The notes under the pieces were generated by a model. It ran no database searches. It was given only the letters and a program-made list of their open reading frames with translations, and was not told the origin of the DNA. A program made the position numbers and the translations under genes. Positions 41,213-52,925 of a stretch of DNA of 64,000 nucleotides are shown here, one piece after another. The number at the start of each line of letters is the position of its first letter. The first letter of the stretch is position 1. The DNA is taken from positions 372,001 to 436,000 of the forward strand of contig JAMAHW010000002.1 in the NCBI GenBank assembly GCA_023627715.1, given 5' to 3'. The DNA comes from Periconia sp. R9002 (taxonomy: Eukaryota > Ascomycota > Dothideomycetes > Pleosporales > Periconiaceae).

Positions 41213-42214
41213 ATGGCCAATTTACCACTTCAGCTCCAAATCGTCTCCGACCTGCACCTCGAAACGCCCATCGCTGCTCCAAGCTACCACAAGTACACCC
41301 TCGCCGTAGAAGCGTCCAACCTCTGTCTCCTAGGCGACATCGGCCTGGTCAAAGACTCCGGGCTTTTCACCTTCCTGCGCAGCACTCTCGAGAAATCACG
41401 AGGAACCAGAATTTTTTACGTCCTCGGTAACCACGAGGCATACCAAATCACATACGACTCCGCCGTGGAAAAACTTCGCGCTTTCGAAGCGGAAGCGAAA
41501 CATGAGTACGGCGGCCGCTTTGTCCTACTGAACAGGAGTCGATTCGACCTCGATGGCACCACCACCGTGCTAGGATGCACACTATGGAGCGCGATATCAC
41601 GCGAGCAAGCAGCAGAAGCGCAGCTCAGACTCACCGACTTCAACGAGCAGCGCGGGATCCGTGGGTGGTCGCTAGAAGACCATCTCGCGCACCACCAACT
41701 TGATCGCGAGTGGTTGAACGACCAGGTCCGCCAGTTGCAGGAACAAGAACCACATCGACGGGTCGCGATTTTGACGCATCATAGTCCTACTATGCAGCCG
41801 GAAGCGATAGATCCTCGGCATCGAGAAAGCACGCAATCAACGTGCTTTGCTACGGATCTGTCTTCGGAGGTTTGCTGGACTAGCCCTATGGTGAAATTGT
41901 GGGCTTTTGGACATACGCATTATAGCTGTGACTTCCGCGATAATCAGACGGGCAAATTGGTGGTTGCGAATCAGAAGGGGTATAGTAGTTTGAATGAACG
42001 GCAGAGGCGAATGAAGAGTGTTGTTGTTGAAGTTGGAAAGGAGGAGTGGGTGGTAAGGGAGATTGCGCCGCCGCCGCCGCTACAGAAGGAACATTTCAGA
42101 TCGAAAGCTGAGATGAATGAAGGGAAAATTAATGATGAGCCTAAAGGTGTATTAAAGTCTCGAAAACGTTTTGTGGAGAGGGTGCTAGGAAAGTTCCGTG
42201 GGCCTGCACGTTAG
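41213..42214 (+). CDS. Calcineurin-like metallophosphoesterase
   Basis: Intronless, 333 aa. All signature metal-binding blocks are present in order: SDLHLE (12-17), GD (41-42), GNHE (72-75), THHS (188-191) and GHTH (233-236). These bind a dinuclear metal centre for phosphoester hydrolysis. The C-terminal 50 residues are Lys/Glu-rich and look unstructured. No signal peptide, so likely intracellular. The family is broad (Ser/Thr phosphatase fold, including Mre11-, UDP-sugar- and nucleotide-hydrolysing members). The substrate cannot be named. Confidence 0.9.
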   Translation: MANLPLQLQIVSDLHLETPIAAPSYHKYTLAVEASNLCLLGDIGLVKDSGLFTFLRSTLEKSRGTRIFYVLGNHEAYQITYDSAVEKLRAFEAEAKHEYGGRFVLLNRSRFDLDGTTTVLGCTLWSAISREQAAEAQLRLTDFNEQRGIRGWSLEDHLAHHQLDREWLNDQVRQLQEQEPHRRVAILTHHSPTMQPEAIDPRHRESTQSTCFATDLSSEVCWTSPMVKLWAFGHTHYSCDFRDNQTGKLVVANQKGYSSLNERQRRMKSVVVEVGKEEWVVREIAPPPPLQKEHFRSKAEMNEGKINDEPKGVLKSRKRFVERVLGKFRGPAR

Positions 42215-42279
42215 TAAATACCTACATATAACCTATTCGCAAATAAGAAACGGTATGGTTCGTACATGTGGCTTATATA

Positions 42280-42445
42280 CAGAGGGGTGACACGCCGGGA
42301 GGTCACATATCGGGTAGCTAGTGTACTAGGCGTTATTCACAAACCAGATAACTATACTAGACATACTATGTAGGTTGTAGAGCTTCTAATTTGTAGAACT
42401 TATTAGTCCTCCCGATATGTGACCTCCCGGCGTGTTACCCCTCTG
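42280..42445. mobile_element. MITE with 35 bp terminal inverted repeats and TA target duplication
   Basis: 166 bp. The left terminus starts CAGAGGGGTGACACGCCGGG (42280-42314); the right terminus (42411-42445) is its reverse complement at 34 of 35 positions. TA flanks both ends (42278-42279, 42446-42447). Non-autonomous, no coding capacity. A TA duplication suggests mobilisation by a Tc1/mariner-type transposase. Inserted about 65 bp after the metallophosphoesterase stop. Confidence 0.92.
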
Positions 42446-42731
42446 TATGTAGGTAGTCCGTGATGAATGTGATGAGAGCAAGTGTTTGTGAGCATGAAAG
42501 CACTTGAGTGGTTCTGTGACGTTATGTCACGTGAGAACGCGTAGTTATCTCGCGTCCAGTAGGCGCTCGGACGTGCGACCTTGAACTCCTCCAGCTCCTA
42601 TCTGACGGCCTCGCGCTGTCCACCTTCTCAAGCCAGGGCTCAAATTTCTTTCCAAACGGATTTGGACGCGGTTTTGGCGATTTTGGACATACCTTAGTCA
42701 TCCTCTCACGATCCTAACGCTCCCAATCATT

Positions 42732-44040
42732 ATGCCTGAGGTGCGCCAGACGAAGTCACTATCAATGACCCAAACTAACAGAGTATAGATCGCGGAAATC
42801 TCACGCATCGTGCATTTCCTGAGGAAATATGCTGTGGGCAGGACGGTTAAAGCCGTCAAGACACAGGAGGACACCATTGTCTACGGCAAAGTTGGCACAT
42901 CGGCTTCTGCCTTTGAGAAAGCCATGACGGGCAAGAAGATTGTCGGCGCAAAGCAGCAGGGCAAATACTTCTGGCTAGAAATGGATTCATCGCCCCATCC
43001 TTTGATGCATTTTGGAATGTCGGGCTGGATGAAATTCTCCAACGACGACACGGCTTATTACAGACCAGCAAAGGCCGAGGAAGCCGAATGGCCGCCACGT
43101 TTTTGGAAATTCATACTGGAGCTGGAAGGGGATCCCAAATGCGAAGTCGCTTTCGTCGATGCACGTAGGTTGGGGAGGATAAGGCTGGTGGATGCAAAAG
43201 CGGAAGACATGCGCAAGACGTCACCATTGAAGGAAAATGGACCTGATCCAGTGCTCGATCCAGATGTCTTGACGGTGGAATGGCTGAGCAAAAAATTGAA
43301 GTCCAAGCGAGTGCCCGTCAAGGCTCTCCTACTAGATCAAGCCAACATCAGCGGGATCGGAAACTGGGTTGGGTATGTGTGATCTCCCTCGTCAGCCCTT
43401 TTTCTCACTGACACATGACAGAGATGAAATTATGTATCAAGCTCGACTTCACCCAGAGCAGTACAGCAACACCTTCACCGATGCACAGGTCAAACAACTG
43501 CACGATGCTATGATGTATGTATGCAATACTGCTGTCGATCTACTGGCGGAATCAGATAAATTCCCTGCGGACTGGCTCATGAAGCACCGATGGGACAAGG
43601 GCAAGAAGAATGGCGCAAAACTGCCCAACGGCGAAAAGATTACTTTTTTGAAAGTGGGCGGGCGAACATCTGCTGTGGTTCCGAGCCTACAGAAGAAGAC
43701 TGGTGCCGTGGCTGGGGATGTTTCGGAGGCAGCTGATGGTACAGAAGAAGAGGAGAGCACGCCGATGAAAGCGACCAAGAAGAGGGGTAAGGCAAAGAAG
43801 GAGGAGGAAGATTCAGAGGAAGAGGTCTTGCCAAAGAGCACAAAACGGGGCAGAAAGAATGTCAAGGAGGAAGAACCGGTTGAGGATGAGCCAGAGGAAA
43901 AAGAAGCACCCGCCGCAAAGAGACAGAGGGCTGCCGGTACAGCAAAATCTCGCGAGGGAAAAAAGGCTGTAGGCAAAGCAGTCAAGAAGGAAGAGGGTAC
44001 CAGCGGTCGAAGACGCTCCGGACGTTTATCGAAAGGATAA
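42732..44040 (+). CDS. Formamidopyrimidine-DNA glycosylase (Fpg/Nei family, fungal zincless type)
   Basis: Three exons (42732-42740, 42789-43372, 43422-44040), 403 aa. Exon 1 is only nine nt and encodes Met-Pro-Glu; Pro2 (Schiff-base nucleophile after Met removal) and Glu3 are the family's catalytic residues. The N-terminal beta-sandwich has MHFGMSGW and FVDARRLGRI. The H2TH helix region includes LLLDQANISGIGN and VGDEIMYQARLHPEQ. No C-terminal zinc finger is present, which fits fungal and plant Fpg. Instead the last 130 residues are Lys/Glu-rich, with several KR-rich clusters that could serve as nuclear localisation signals. Role: excision of oxidised bases in base-excision repair. Confidence 0.92.
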
Positions 44041-44580
44041 GGATATGGAGCGCTCGAGTGAGGCCACAGTACATTTTTGCGATGCGTATGGGATAGCTGT
44101 TTTGGCAACGCGAGTGTATATAGTTAATGTACGAAGACAATTTTGAAATCAAGTCGCTGAGTCACGGTAAAGGCTTGTTTCATAGGTATTCTGTCATTGA
44201 TCAGGCATGGTCACAAAGGGTGATGTTTGGGTGAAATGGATATTGATGAAGCACGTGCGCTCGGACGCTAAGTTGGGCGGCTTGCTGGCCCGCAAAGGCA
44301 ACACGGAAATTCAGAGCTCCCCACCATTTACGAACAACCCACCCTCGCCCACTTGCGGACACATCCCCCCCGGCTTGTCTGCCACCCGCACCTCATCCTT
44401 TTCTCTGCACTGGGCGTGGTGAAATTATAATTGCAAAATTTTCATCCTATACTACACTCACTTGGTCTCACTAGGTTCACGTCATCGAATCGACCCGCGA
44501 GAACTCGGCTGGCGTGAGCCCATTCAGCGCAAACACAAACACACAATCGTCATCGACCGGTCCAAGACAATACCGCCATC
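44041..44580. other. Intergenic, promoter of naa15
   Basis: 540 bp between same-strand genes. C-rich leader (44520-44580) with ACCGCCATC directly before the ATG of the next gene. Nothing else recognised. Confidence 0.5.
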
Positions 44581-47273
44581 ATGCCCCAGCCGCTTCCCTC
44601 GAAGGAATCCTCACTCTTCCGCCAGGTGGTGAAATTCTACGAGTCGAAACAATACAAGAAGGGCCTCAAATCTGCAGACCAGATTCTCAAGAAGCACCCC
44701 AATCATGGCGATACCCAAGCCATGAAGGCTCTCATCCTCAACTCGCAAGGCCACGGAGAAGAAGCATTCGCCCTCGGAAAGCTCGCCCTCAAAAATGACA
44801 TGAAATCGCACGTCTGCTGGCATGTGTACGGATTGCTCTGGCGGTCGGTCAAAAATTACGAGGAGGCGGTCAAGGCATACAAGTTTGCGCTGAGGATAGA
44901 ACCAGAATCGCAGAACATTCTGCGCGACTTGGCACTGCTTCAATGCCAGATCCGCGACTTCGAAGGCTACATTGACAGCCGGCAGAAGATTCTCAATGCG
45001 CGGCCACAGCTGAGGCAGAATTGGACCGGCCTCGCTATCGCTTACCATCTGTCAGGGAATTACAAACAAGCGGAGCACATTTTGGTCACATACGAAGAGA
45101 CGTTGAAGCAGGCTCCATCCAAAAGCGACATCGAGCATTCCGAAGCCGTCCTCTACAAGAACACCATCATCGCCGAATCCGGAGACATTGAGCGCGCGTT
45201 GAACCACCTACAAGAGATTATGAAGGCAAACCTGGACAAGACAGCAGTATTGGAGCTCAGGGCCAAATACCTGCTCCAGCTGGAAAGGAAAGATGAGGCT
45301 GTCAAGGCATACAGGGCGCTGCTCGCGCGCAATAGCGAATATCGGGCGTACTATGACGGGCTAGAAAAGGCGCTGGACCTAGACAGGTCCAATGATGAGT
45401 CCATCCCGAAGCTGCAGGCGCTATACGATGAATACGCAAGCAAGAACGAGAGGAATGATGCTGCACGGCGGATACCTCTAGACTTCTTGAAAGGTGAGCA
45501 GAGACGCAGAAGTCGATTGTATGAGGAGTTAATCCGCTTTCAGGCGATGCGTTCAGATCGGCGGCAGACCAATATTTGCGGCGCAAGCTCAACAAGGGCG
45601 TCCCATCGACTTTCCCAAACATCAAAGCTCTATACGCAGACGCCGAGAAAAAGGCAATCATCGAAGACCTCGTCCTGGGCTACGCGTCAGAAAAGAGCAT
45701 GAACGGCTCAGCAGAAGGCAAAACGCACGAAGAAACCTCGTCCCAGTTCGAGGACTCTGTACTATATTTCCTAGCTCAGCATTATACCTACGTGCGAAGC
45801 CGCAACCTGGAAAAGGCCATGGAATACATTGAGCGTCTGATCGAGAAAAATCCCAAGTCGGTTGACTACAACCAGATCAAAGCGCGGATATGGAAACACT
45901 ACGGTGACACTCAAAAAGCTGCAGACACGATCAACCACGCTCGCGAACTAGACTTGAAGGATCGCTACATCAACACAAAGTGCGCAAAATACCAGCTTCG
46001 CAACAACGAAAACGAGAAAGCCCTAGAAACTATGAGCAAGTTCACTAGAAATGAAGCCGTAGGAGGGCCTCTCGGAGATCTGCACGATATGCAATGCATG
46101 TGGTATCTGCTCGAAGATGGAGAGGCATACATGCGTCAAAACAATATTGGCCTCGCTCTGAAGCGCTTCACGGCCATTGCGGATATCTTTGACGTGTGGC
46201 AGGAAGATCAATTTGACTTCCACAGCTTTTCCCTACGAAAAGGACAGATCCGCGCGTACATCGACATGGTTAGGTGGGAGGACCATCTTCGGGACCACCC
46301 CTTCTTCACGCGAGCAGCGCTGTCTGCCATCAAACTTTACATGCGCTTATACGACAACCCGGATCTTGCAAAGGGATCTAGTGCAGATCTAGCTAACCTG
46401 GAGCCGGCGGAACGCAAAAAGGCTCTGAAAAAGATTCAAAAGGAGCAAGAGAAGGTGAAGAAGGCTGAAGCTGATCGAAAAGCCGCAGCAGCCGCCAAGG
46501 CCACTGCAAAGAGCGACGACGGTGAGGTGAAAAAGGAGGATACGGATCCCAAGGGCGAGAAGCTTCTGGAGACCAAGGAGCCTCTCGAAGTAGCCATGAG
46601 GTTCCTCACGCCACTCTTAGAGCTCAGCCCGCGGAACATCGAGGGTCAAGATCTTGGCTTCCAAGTGCATCTGAGGCGCGGTACGCGTATACCAGCTACT
46701 CAAACCAAGAAAACACTAATAGAGAGAATTCAGGAAAACCTTTACTCGCCCTCAAATGCCTCCAAGCCGCCAAAGAGCTCGAACCCAACCACCCCAGCGT
46801 CCACAAGAATGCCATCCTCCTGCGCCATTACCGTATGTTACACTCCTCTCCCCCTCAGCTTCAAACCTTCCCACGTACTAAACCAATCCCTCCCTACAGT
46901 GAACAACCTTAAAGAGCCCCTCCCGGAACCCGTCGCAGAATCCCTCAAGCAGTCTTTCACAGAACCCCCAAGCTCGGCCTCTTCAACGTCCGCTCTGCAA
47001 AAACTCAACGACGACTTCATCAAAGCACACGCATCCAGCGTACCCCACCTCCAGAGCGCCTACGATACCCGCCACTGCCTCGACGCCGCCACCAAACCCC
47101 AGAACGAAGCCGACCTCTTGAAGACGCTCGATCTCGACGCCATTTCGCTGCAGCAAGCTACGGCTGGCTTGGACTTGTTGAAGGAGTGGAAGAGCGATGC
47201 GAAGGCCCTGGAGCAGTACCGCGAGAAGGCTGCTGCGAAGTGGCCGAGCGCTACGGTTTTTGCCAAGGTGTAA
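44581..47273 (+). CDS. naa15: N-terminal acetyltransferase A auxiliary subunit Naa15/Nat1
   Basis: Four exons (44581-45493, 45544-46680, 46734-46832, 46900-47273), 840 aa. The start MPQPLPSKESSLFRQVVKFY is the conserved Naa15 N-terminus. The body is an array of TPR-like helical repeats from residue about 10 to 560 (KYEEAVKAYKxALxIEP-type units), and a Lys/Glu/Ala coiled segment lies at about 600-640. Naa15 wraps around the catalytic Naa10 and anchors NatA to ribosomes, where it acetylates Ser, Ala, Thr and Gly N-termini after Met removal. Introns of 50, 53 and 67 bp are all GT-AG. Confidence 0.95.
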
Positions 47274-47796
47274 GGACATTTGACGCATCTTCGCTGTTCT
47301 AATGTGAGATGGGGCGTGAGTGTGTGCATGTGCTTTTTTTGTCTGTATCTATCTGACTGGTAGAGGAGAGGATGAGAGAAGAGACGGGACCCGCGCTGTC
47401 GTGTGGTAGGTACGTATGTATATACGTATCAAAGGGTGTTGCCAGTCTTGTCGGTGGAGATATATATAGATTTGTTGTGTGTGGAAGCCGTGAATAAAAT
47501 AAAAGAATACTTTTTTTGATCAGTGGGTAGGGTGATATTTTTGAGACTGATGAATAAGGTGCTGTGACTTTTGAAAAAATGAAAACACAAGGGTAGTGGA
47601 AGGGGTTAGAGGGATGGGGAGGCGTAGACAGATTTAGAGATGTTACTTTTGTGGCATTGGTTCGAGAATAGGTACGTTTTATATGCTCGGTGAGTACGTA
47701 TGTGTATGTATGCCGTTTGCTATGCGAATGGAAAGAAGAAGAAAGAAAAAAACGCCAGGGTATCATGCAAGCCACTCCCTCCTCCTCTCTCCCCCA
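47274..47796. other. Intergenic between convergent genes
   Basis: 523 bp holding two 3' UTRs. T-run at 47511-47518 and an A-rich run at 47727-47752. No gene recognised. Confidence 0.5.
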
Positions 47797-48566
47797 TCAC
47801 TCCAACTCAATCCCCTCCCTCTCCGCCGCCTCCAAAACAAACTTCCTCGTCTTCGCATCGGGCGCACACTCCAATGGCGTCCTCCCCTCCGCATCCTTCT
47901 TATCCCACTCGGCCCCGCTCGTCAGCAAAAACAACGCCGCGTCTCCCCTCCCCTCACAAACCGCATGATGCAGCGCCGTCATCCCATCCACGTCCGACGC
48001 ATTCACTGGACTCCGCCCCCGTCCCAATAACTCCTTCATCACCGGCACACTCCCCACCGCCGCGGCGCGATGCAGCGCCAACTGCCCCCGGCGATCCTTC
48101 ACGCGCGCGGACGCTTTCGCGTCGAGCAGGAGCCGCACGACGTCGAGGTTGGCTTTCGAGGACGCGAAGTGTAGTGCGGTTTGCCCCGCGTTGGTTACCG
48201 CGTTCGGGTCGGCGGAGCGCGAGAGGAGGAGCGAGACGAGGGGTTCGCCGTCGGGGTGGGAGGCGGCTATCATGAGGGGTGTCCACCCGGAGCTGTCGGG
48301 GGTGTCGATGTCCGGGAGGGGCTTGTGGGCGAGGAGGAGGGTCACGATTGGGAGGTGTGCGTGGGAGACGGCCCAGTGGAGGGGGAGACGGGTGTCGGGG
48401 TCTACGAGGAGGGAGAGTTTGGGGGTCGTGGAAAGGAGCGATTCAACTTTTCGCGCTGTGGTGTGGTGGTTAGTTTGTTCTTGGTTACAGTGGATGGAGA
48501 TGGGAACTTACTGTGTCCTTCGCGGCAGGCTTGGTGGATTGCGTATTTGGCGTTTGCGTCTTCCAT
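47797..48566 (-). CDS. nas6: Ankyrin-repeat proteasome assembly chaperone Nas6/gankyrin
   Basis: Two exons (48566-48512, 48455-47797; intron GTAAGT..CAG, 56 bp), 237 aa, close to yeast Nas6. Six or so ankyrin repeats occupy almost the whole protein (for example GWTPLMIAASHPDGEPLVSL, then GQTALHFASSKANLDVVRLL). The N-terminus (MEDANAKYAIHQACREGH, then VESLL, then DTRLPLHWAVS) is characteristic of Nas6/PSMD10 rather than general ankyrin proteins. The family binds the C-terminal domain of ATPase Rpt3 during assembly of the 19S regulatory particle. Confidence 0.85.
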
Positions 48567-49197
48567 TTCTTCCTTCTCGTTTACGTCTTTCTTTCCCCTC
48601 TTTTCTGAATTGTGGGGTCTGGGCCTGTTGCGTTATCGATGAGGAAAATGTCTTTTCAATCCGCTGCTGGAGAAATTGCGTGGGCAAATGATGGGTTGGA
48701 AAGAGTGGTGGAGTGGGGCTTTCTTTACCGCGGGGAACCGTTATTTCTGCCGGGCGGTGAGGTCATAGCTCGAGGGTGAATGCTAGAAGATACGCTAGGC
48801 TGGAAATGGAAATGTGGTGTTGCTGTTGCTTGGAAGATTGATCAAAAGTGCTTTCTTCTTCGCAATTGATTGGTGTAATCAGTTACATTAACCTATAGTA
48901 TATACTTGCCTGTGTGCACGTCCTAGCCGTAGGCGTTACCTGTGATATTTACCTAATGTCGATACCGTGGGTGATGACACCAATCGTTTGCGAAGATGAA
49001 AAAAACACTTTCAAATAACATTAGAACATATAGTATATTTATAATATTGGTATAGTGCGCCGCAAATTTGAGTAGTCTCTTATCATTAAAATCGTTAATG
49101 GCGGTAGTAGTGCTAGGTTCCGAGGTAGTACGGGAAAGAAGATAGAAATAAAGATAAATGTCAATACCATAATCACCAAACGTTATTCGTGATTCTG
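48567..49197. other. Intergenic
   Basis: Promoter side of nas6 and the AT-rich 3' flank of the HET-domain gene. No gene or repeat recognised. Confidence 0.5.
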
Positions 49198-51509
49198 TCA
49201 TTCAATGCTTACTTTTTGAATCTGACCATAGCCAAACATACCATGATCATGGGCCTTCTTCTTCCAGGATACACTGCCTACCCGTTTGTATGTTCTGTCT
49301 CCTACCCTTGACTGAGCCAACACCAGTCCACTTAAAGTCCCGACATCAGTCGTACCTACGAGGACACACAACACCTCCTTCAGATTTCCCAAGCGATCAG
49401 ACGCACCACAGTCAAGTATCCACATAACCCTATTGTCTCCAATCTTCACCCACCAAGTCTCTTCGACCATCCTGCCGGACGAATCAACATCCTGTCCCCT
49501 TTTTATCAGGTTCGCACGGAACATGTAGCCTTTGACGTGTAACGTAGTTGATTCCACTGATACGGAGGAATCACTATCACAGCTTTCACATCGCACACCT
49601 GATAATTTTACTTGCAGGCGAGAGTCCAAATGTATGCGTTTGAAAAAGACCCGCGACTTCGGGGACTCGAGCTCGTAGCGCCACATCCACGACCATGACG
49701 GACAGTTCTCATAGCTCAACGTCGCCCGTGAGGACATCCGAACAGCTCGCGAGGTAGCAGGTGACCACAACAATCCTCTCGCAGCGTCGATGGCCCAAAT
49801 CCCACCAAGGTAATCGCTCTTTAAAACACCAGATATTTGAGACGAAATTCCAGCGAGCGCTCTGGAGCGGTCAGACGGTTTGGTGAGCTTCAGCTCAGAG
49901 TATATCTCCATCATCCTGTACCACAGATCGAGAACATCCTGATGAGAAGATCGTCCCTGGCAGGCGTCGGCGAATCTGGGTTTGAGTCCCTGTTCGGTAG
50001 CGTCAGAAGGGAAACTGGAAATTCCCCCACACTCGCATGCGAGCGACGAATTGCACTCCCAGACCAGTTCTGTGGACCCGATGTGGACCGTCCGAGGTGC
50101 TAGGAGCCTCTCTTGGAAGACCCACGCTCGCTGGAGTAACGGGGCTATTTTGTCCGGATCAATCATATCTGTGGATATTTTCTGACCGTTGATCAATTGA
50201 TGCGTGGCCCAGTGTGCGAGACGAGTGAAAAGCTGCGGGCCGTCGCTACTAGAAAGCCGTTCTAGACCATATATTTGTAGCGACTTGATGGAGGCTTCCC
50301 AGCAGCTCTTGTCAGAGTGTAGACCGGAGTGCGAGCGATTGCGGAAGAAACTGTTCGAGCTGTTCGAAGAGAAGGTCGCCGCAATGTTGAGAAGCGAGTT
50401 TGAATACACATTCGCCATTTTCAGCGATTCTTGGCTCCAATCGTCCTCATCGTCCTGCACGATACACAAGGAGTCAATCCAAACCCATTGGCTTCCAACA
50501 GCCCTCGTAATCGTCAGTGCATCTTGAAATACTGCAGGCAATTTCTCCCAGTCTATTCGTCTTTTATGCTGCTCGAGCGTTTTCGTGGTGGTTTTGAGCA
50601 TGCGTTCTGGGTCGCTACCCCAACAGTGGCTGAGCGTTAGATAGGGAGAATACGGTAACGACTTGGTTTCTACTAGTCGCACGACTTCATCGGTAATCTG
50701 GAGAAGACGTCTCGGAAGCTTAGATTTTGGTGGTGGGCACTTCTCGTGCTGCATGTTACAGCTCTGGAGCCAGCTTTTGATGGTGGCAAGGCAGTGAGGC
50801 ATAGTGAGCTGGCATGGCACAGCACTTGCGTGGCCAAAGGCTGGATGAATAGGAGTATAGCCTGAGGAAACACAATTGTAAGTATACTAAGTAATTATCA
50901 AAGACCGGCAAACCTATCCAGTTCAGTGTAGAATTCCAATCGAGGAAGTGAGGTCATAAAGGGCCAAGGTAGGGCTTTAGTTACCGTCGACGCGAGAAGC
51001 ATAAGCGGTCTACCACGACCAAGAATCAAATATACATCGAACAATCTCCTCTCATCGTGCCGAAAACTTTTCGCCAATCTTCTACGAATTACCGTATCAA
51101 ACTTCCATCCCAATTCAAGGTCCATCTTGTTGATCTCGTCCTCTTCCTCTCCACCCTCTTCTTCTTCTTCTTCTTCATCCAGTATCTTTTCTATTCCTCC
51201 ATTTTCAAAACCTCCATCGCCCAGATTTCCGTGCCAGCCATCCAGAACCACATCCCTCCATGCCTCAATCCCCTCATAAATAATGCAACACAATCGACAC
51301 CCCCGCCGCGCCGCGCCACGGATACGCTCTAAACTCGAAATGCGATACCGCATATCAGGGTGTCCACCCATGGGATACTGGTCCACCGTGCTCGGCCAGT
51401 ATCTGTTGTAGTCTAGGTCGAAGCAACCGCGACACACGACGGGTTTTCTTTTGGTCACGGCATGTTGCAATTTGATTGCGTCCGCCGTGGTTGTATCGCT
51501 GCTCCCCAT
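49198..51509 (-). CDS. HET-domain (heterokaryon incompatibility) protein
   Basis: Two exons (51509-50906, 50861-49198), 755 aa. The HET domain (residues about 270-430) shows its three blocks: YLTLSHCWGSD, then QWVWIDSLCIVQDDEDDW, and a later RAWVFQERLLAPR. An N-terminal Cys-rich lead (VCRGCFDLD and GCRLCCIIYE) is usual in these proteins. A (TTC)n tract encodes a poly-Glu run near residue 110-125. The 44 bp intron uses donor GTCTTT; a GTTTGC donor 8 bp earlier in the transcript would break the frame, so the weaker site is preferred. HET domains trigger cell death upon fusion of incompatible hyphae, but most family members are uncharacterised. Confidence 0.9.
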
Positions 51510-52925
51510 CTACTTTTGCTAATGTGATTTCTCGATCTGAATCACTGCAGGACGGTCTCTGTATTTAGTAGCACAAATGTAGTGGGGAGCGCAATATTTG
51601 ATGTGGGATTTGGGAGAAATGGTTGTATGTAAAGTGCTTGAAGCCTGTTTGATGTGTTGGCTGACACAGTGATAGCCCCCCTGTACGTACAGACCAATCA
51701 TGTAGTCTGCTAACCTGCAGCGCGGCTGTTGCCTAGCACCCTGGGTAACTTTTTAAATAACGATGTAGTGCGGTTTGGGATAGAGTGCGGTATTCGCGTC
51801 GCAAAATTTGGTCATGTAGTCTGCGGTGACCAAGGTTGGTTTGTTGTAAATGGAGTAACACCCTAATAGCCGTGTAGTGTGCTCAGGATCATTAATAATC
51901 TCGTCATGTCAAAGACCTTTTTTGTACGTGTATACTACAAAGGACTCAATAATTCCAGGCATTATTTGACCGCTGAAACATATTTGTGCACATATAACTA
52001 TGAGGATGTACAGAGTTCATGTTGTGTACTATCAAGAGACTACGTGGTGTGGCGTATTAACACTTAAATCATATCCTGTAGCTACCCTAGTTGTATAATG
52101 CTAATTATATTTGCGATATAGAACTGCAACAGTGTGGCCAAATCTTACGTATATGTAGCAAACTGCTATGATGCTCAGAATTGTTGAGTCTGTCTTTTGT
52201 GAAACACTATAATATTTAAGTAAATACAGTGGAAGCCCTCATTTCTCTCTCTTCGTGGCTCCAGGGACTATCATGCAAACGGCATAGCAAAGATCTGATT
52301 CCTCAAATCTACATACGAAAAAAGCATGAAAGTGGATTTTATATTCTAATCGTCGCAACATATTGATTACTTGCCGTATCAACAACAAGTGAGCTATCAT
52401 GCTAACGCCCTCGGTAAAGACGTACATGTGGGTAACTCTTTGTCTACATATCGTACTAAAGTATGCATTGTTCAACAACTAAATTCAATTTACATTCTAC
52501 TCTGAAGTCTTACATCTTCTCACAGAAAAGCGACGAGAGCGCGCTATAGCCCTTTCCTGCTCTTAGGTTACATCTTCATATCAATAACATGCAGGACAAA
52601 GTTACCCGGGGCGTCTTGTACAAATTTGAAGCATCCCGCTAATCCCCACTTCATTCGCTCTATAGAATAAATTCCCAGGTTAACATCAACGCTCAAGTGC
52701 TATCGTATCCAGCTCACAAAAAAAGAAAGAGAACACGTCCGGCACCGCGAAATATAAGCAGCACTGTGCTCAAACTCCATCTAGGTCGATGGTCGCCGCA
52801 CTCCCTTCCAATCGGAGTCAAGGAATGGAGGCATTGCTTTATAGGAACCATGTTCACCTGTTTTGATGTATCCCACATTGCTTCCATTCTTCACTTAAAT
52901 ATTAGTCAAAATGCATGTACTTTCG
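51510..52925. other. Intergenic, 1.4 kb, with one introner-like copy
   Basis: AT-rich DNA with no recognised gene, apart from introner copy G (about 51993-52121). Confidence 0.5.
51993..52121 (+). mobile_element. Introner-like element, copy G (degraded)
   Basis: The right half (GAGACTACGTGGTGTGGCGTA to GCGATATAG) matches the family; the left half is diverged and its boundary approximate. A GCTAAT branch-like site and AG end are kept. No target duplication recognisable. Confidence 0.7.

Noticed and set aside
42287..42301. Resemblance of the MITE terminus (ACACGCCGGGAGGT) to a segment of fungal 5S rRNA
   Set aside because: Only about 14 bp agree and nothing around it matches 5S; treated as chance.
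43449..44108. 219 aa open frame antisense to the Fpg gene
   Set aside because: Ser/Leu/Phe-rich translation of the complementary Lys/Glu tail; no features.
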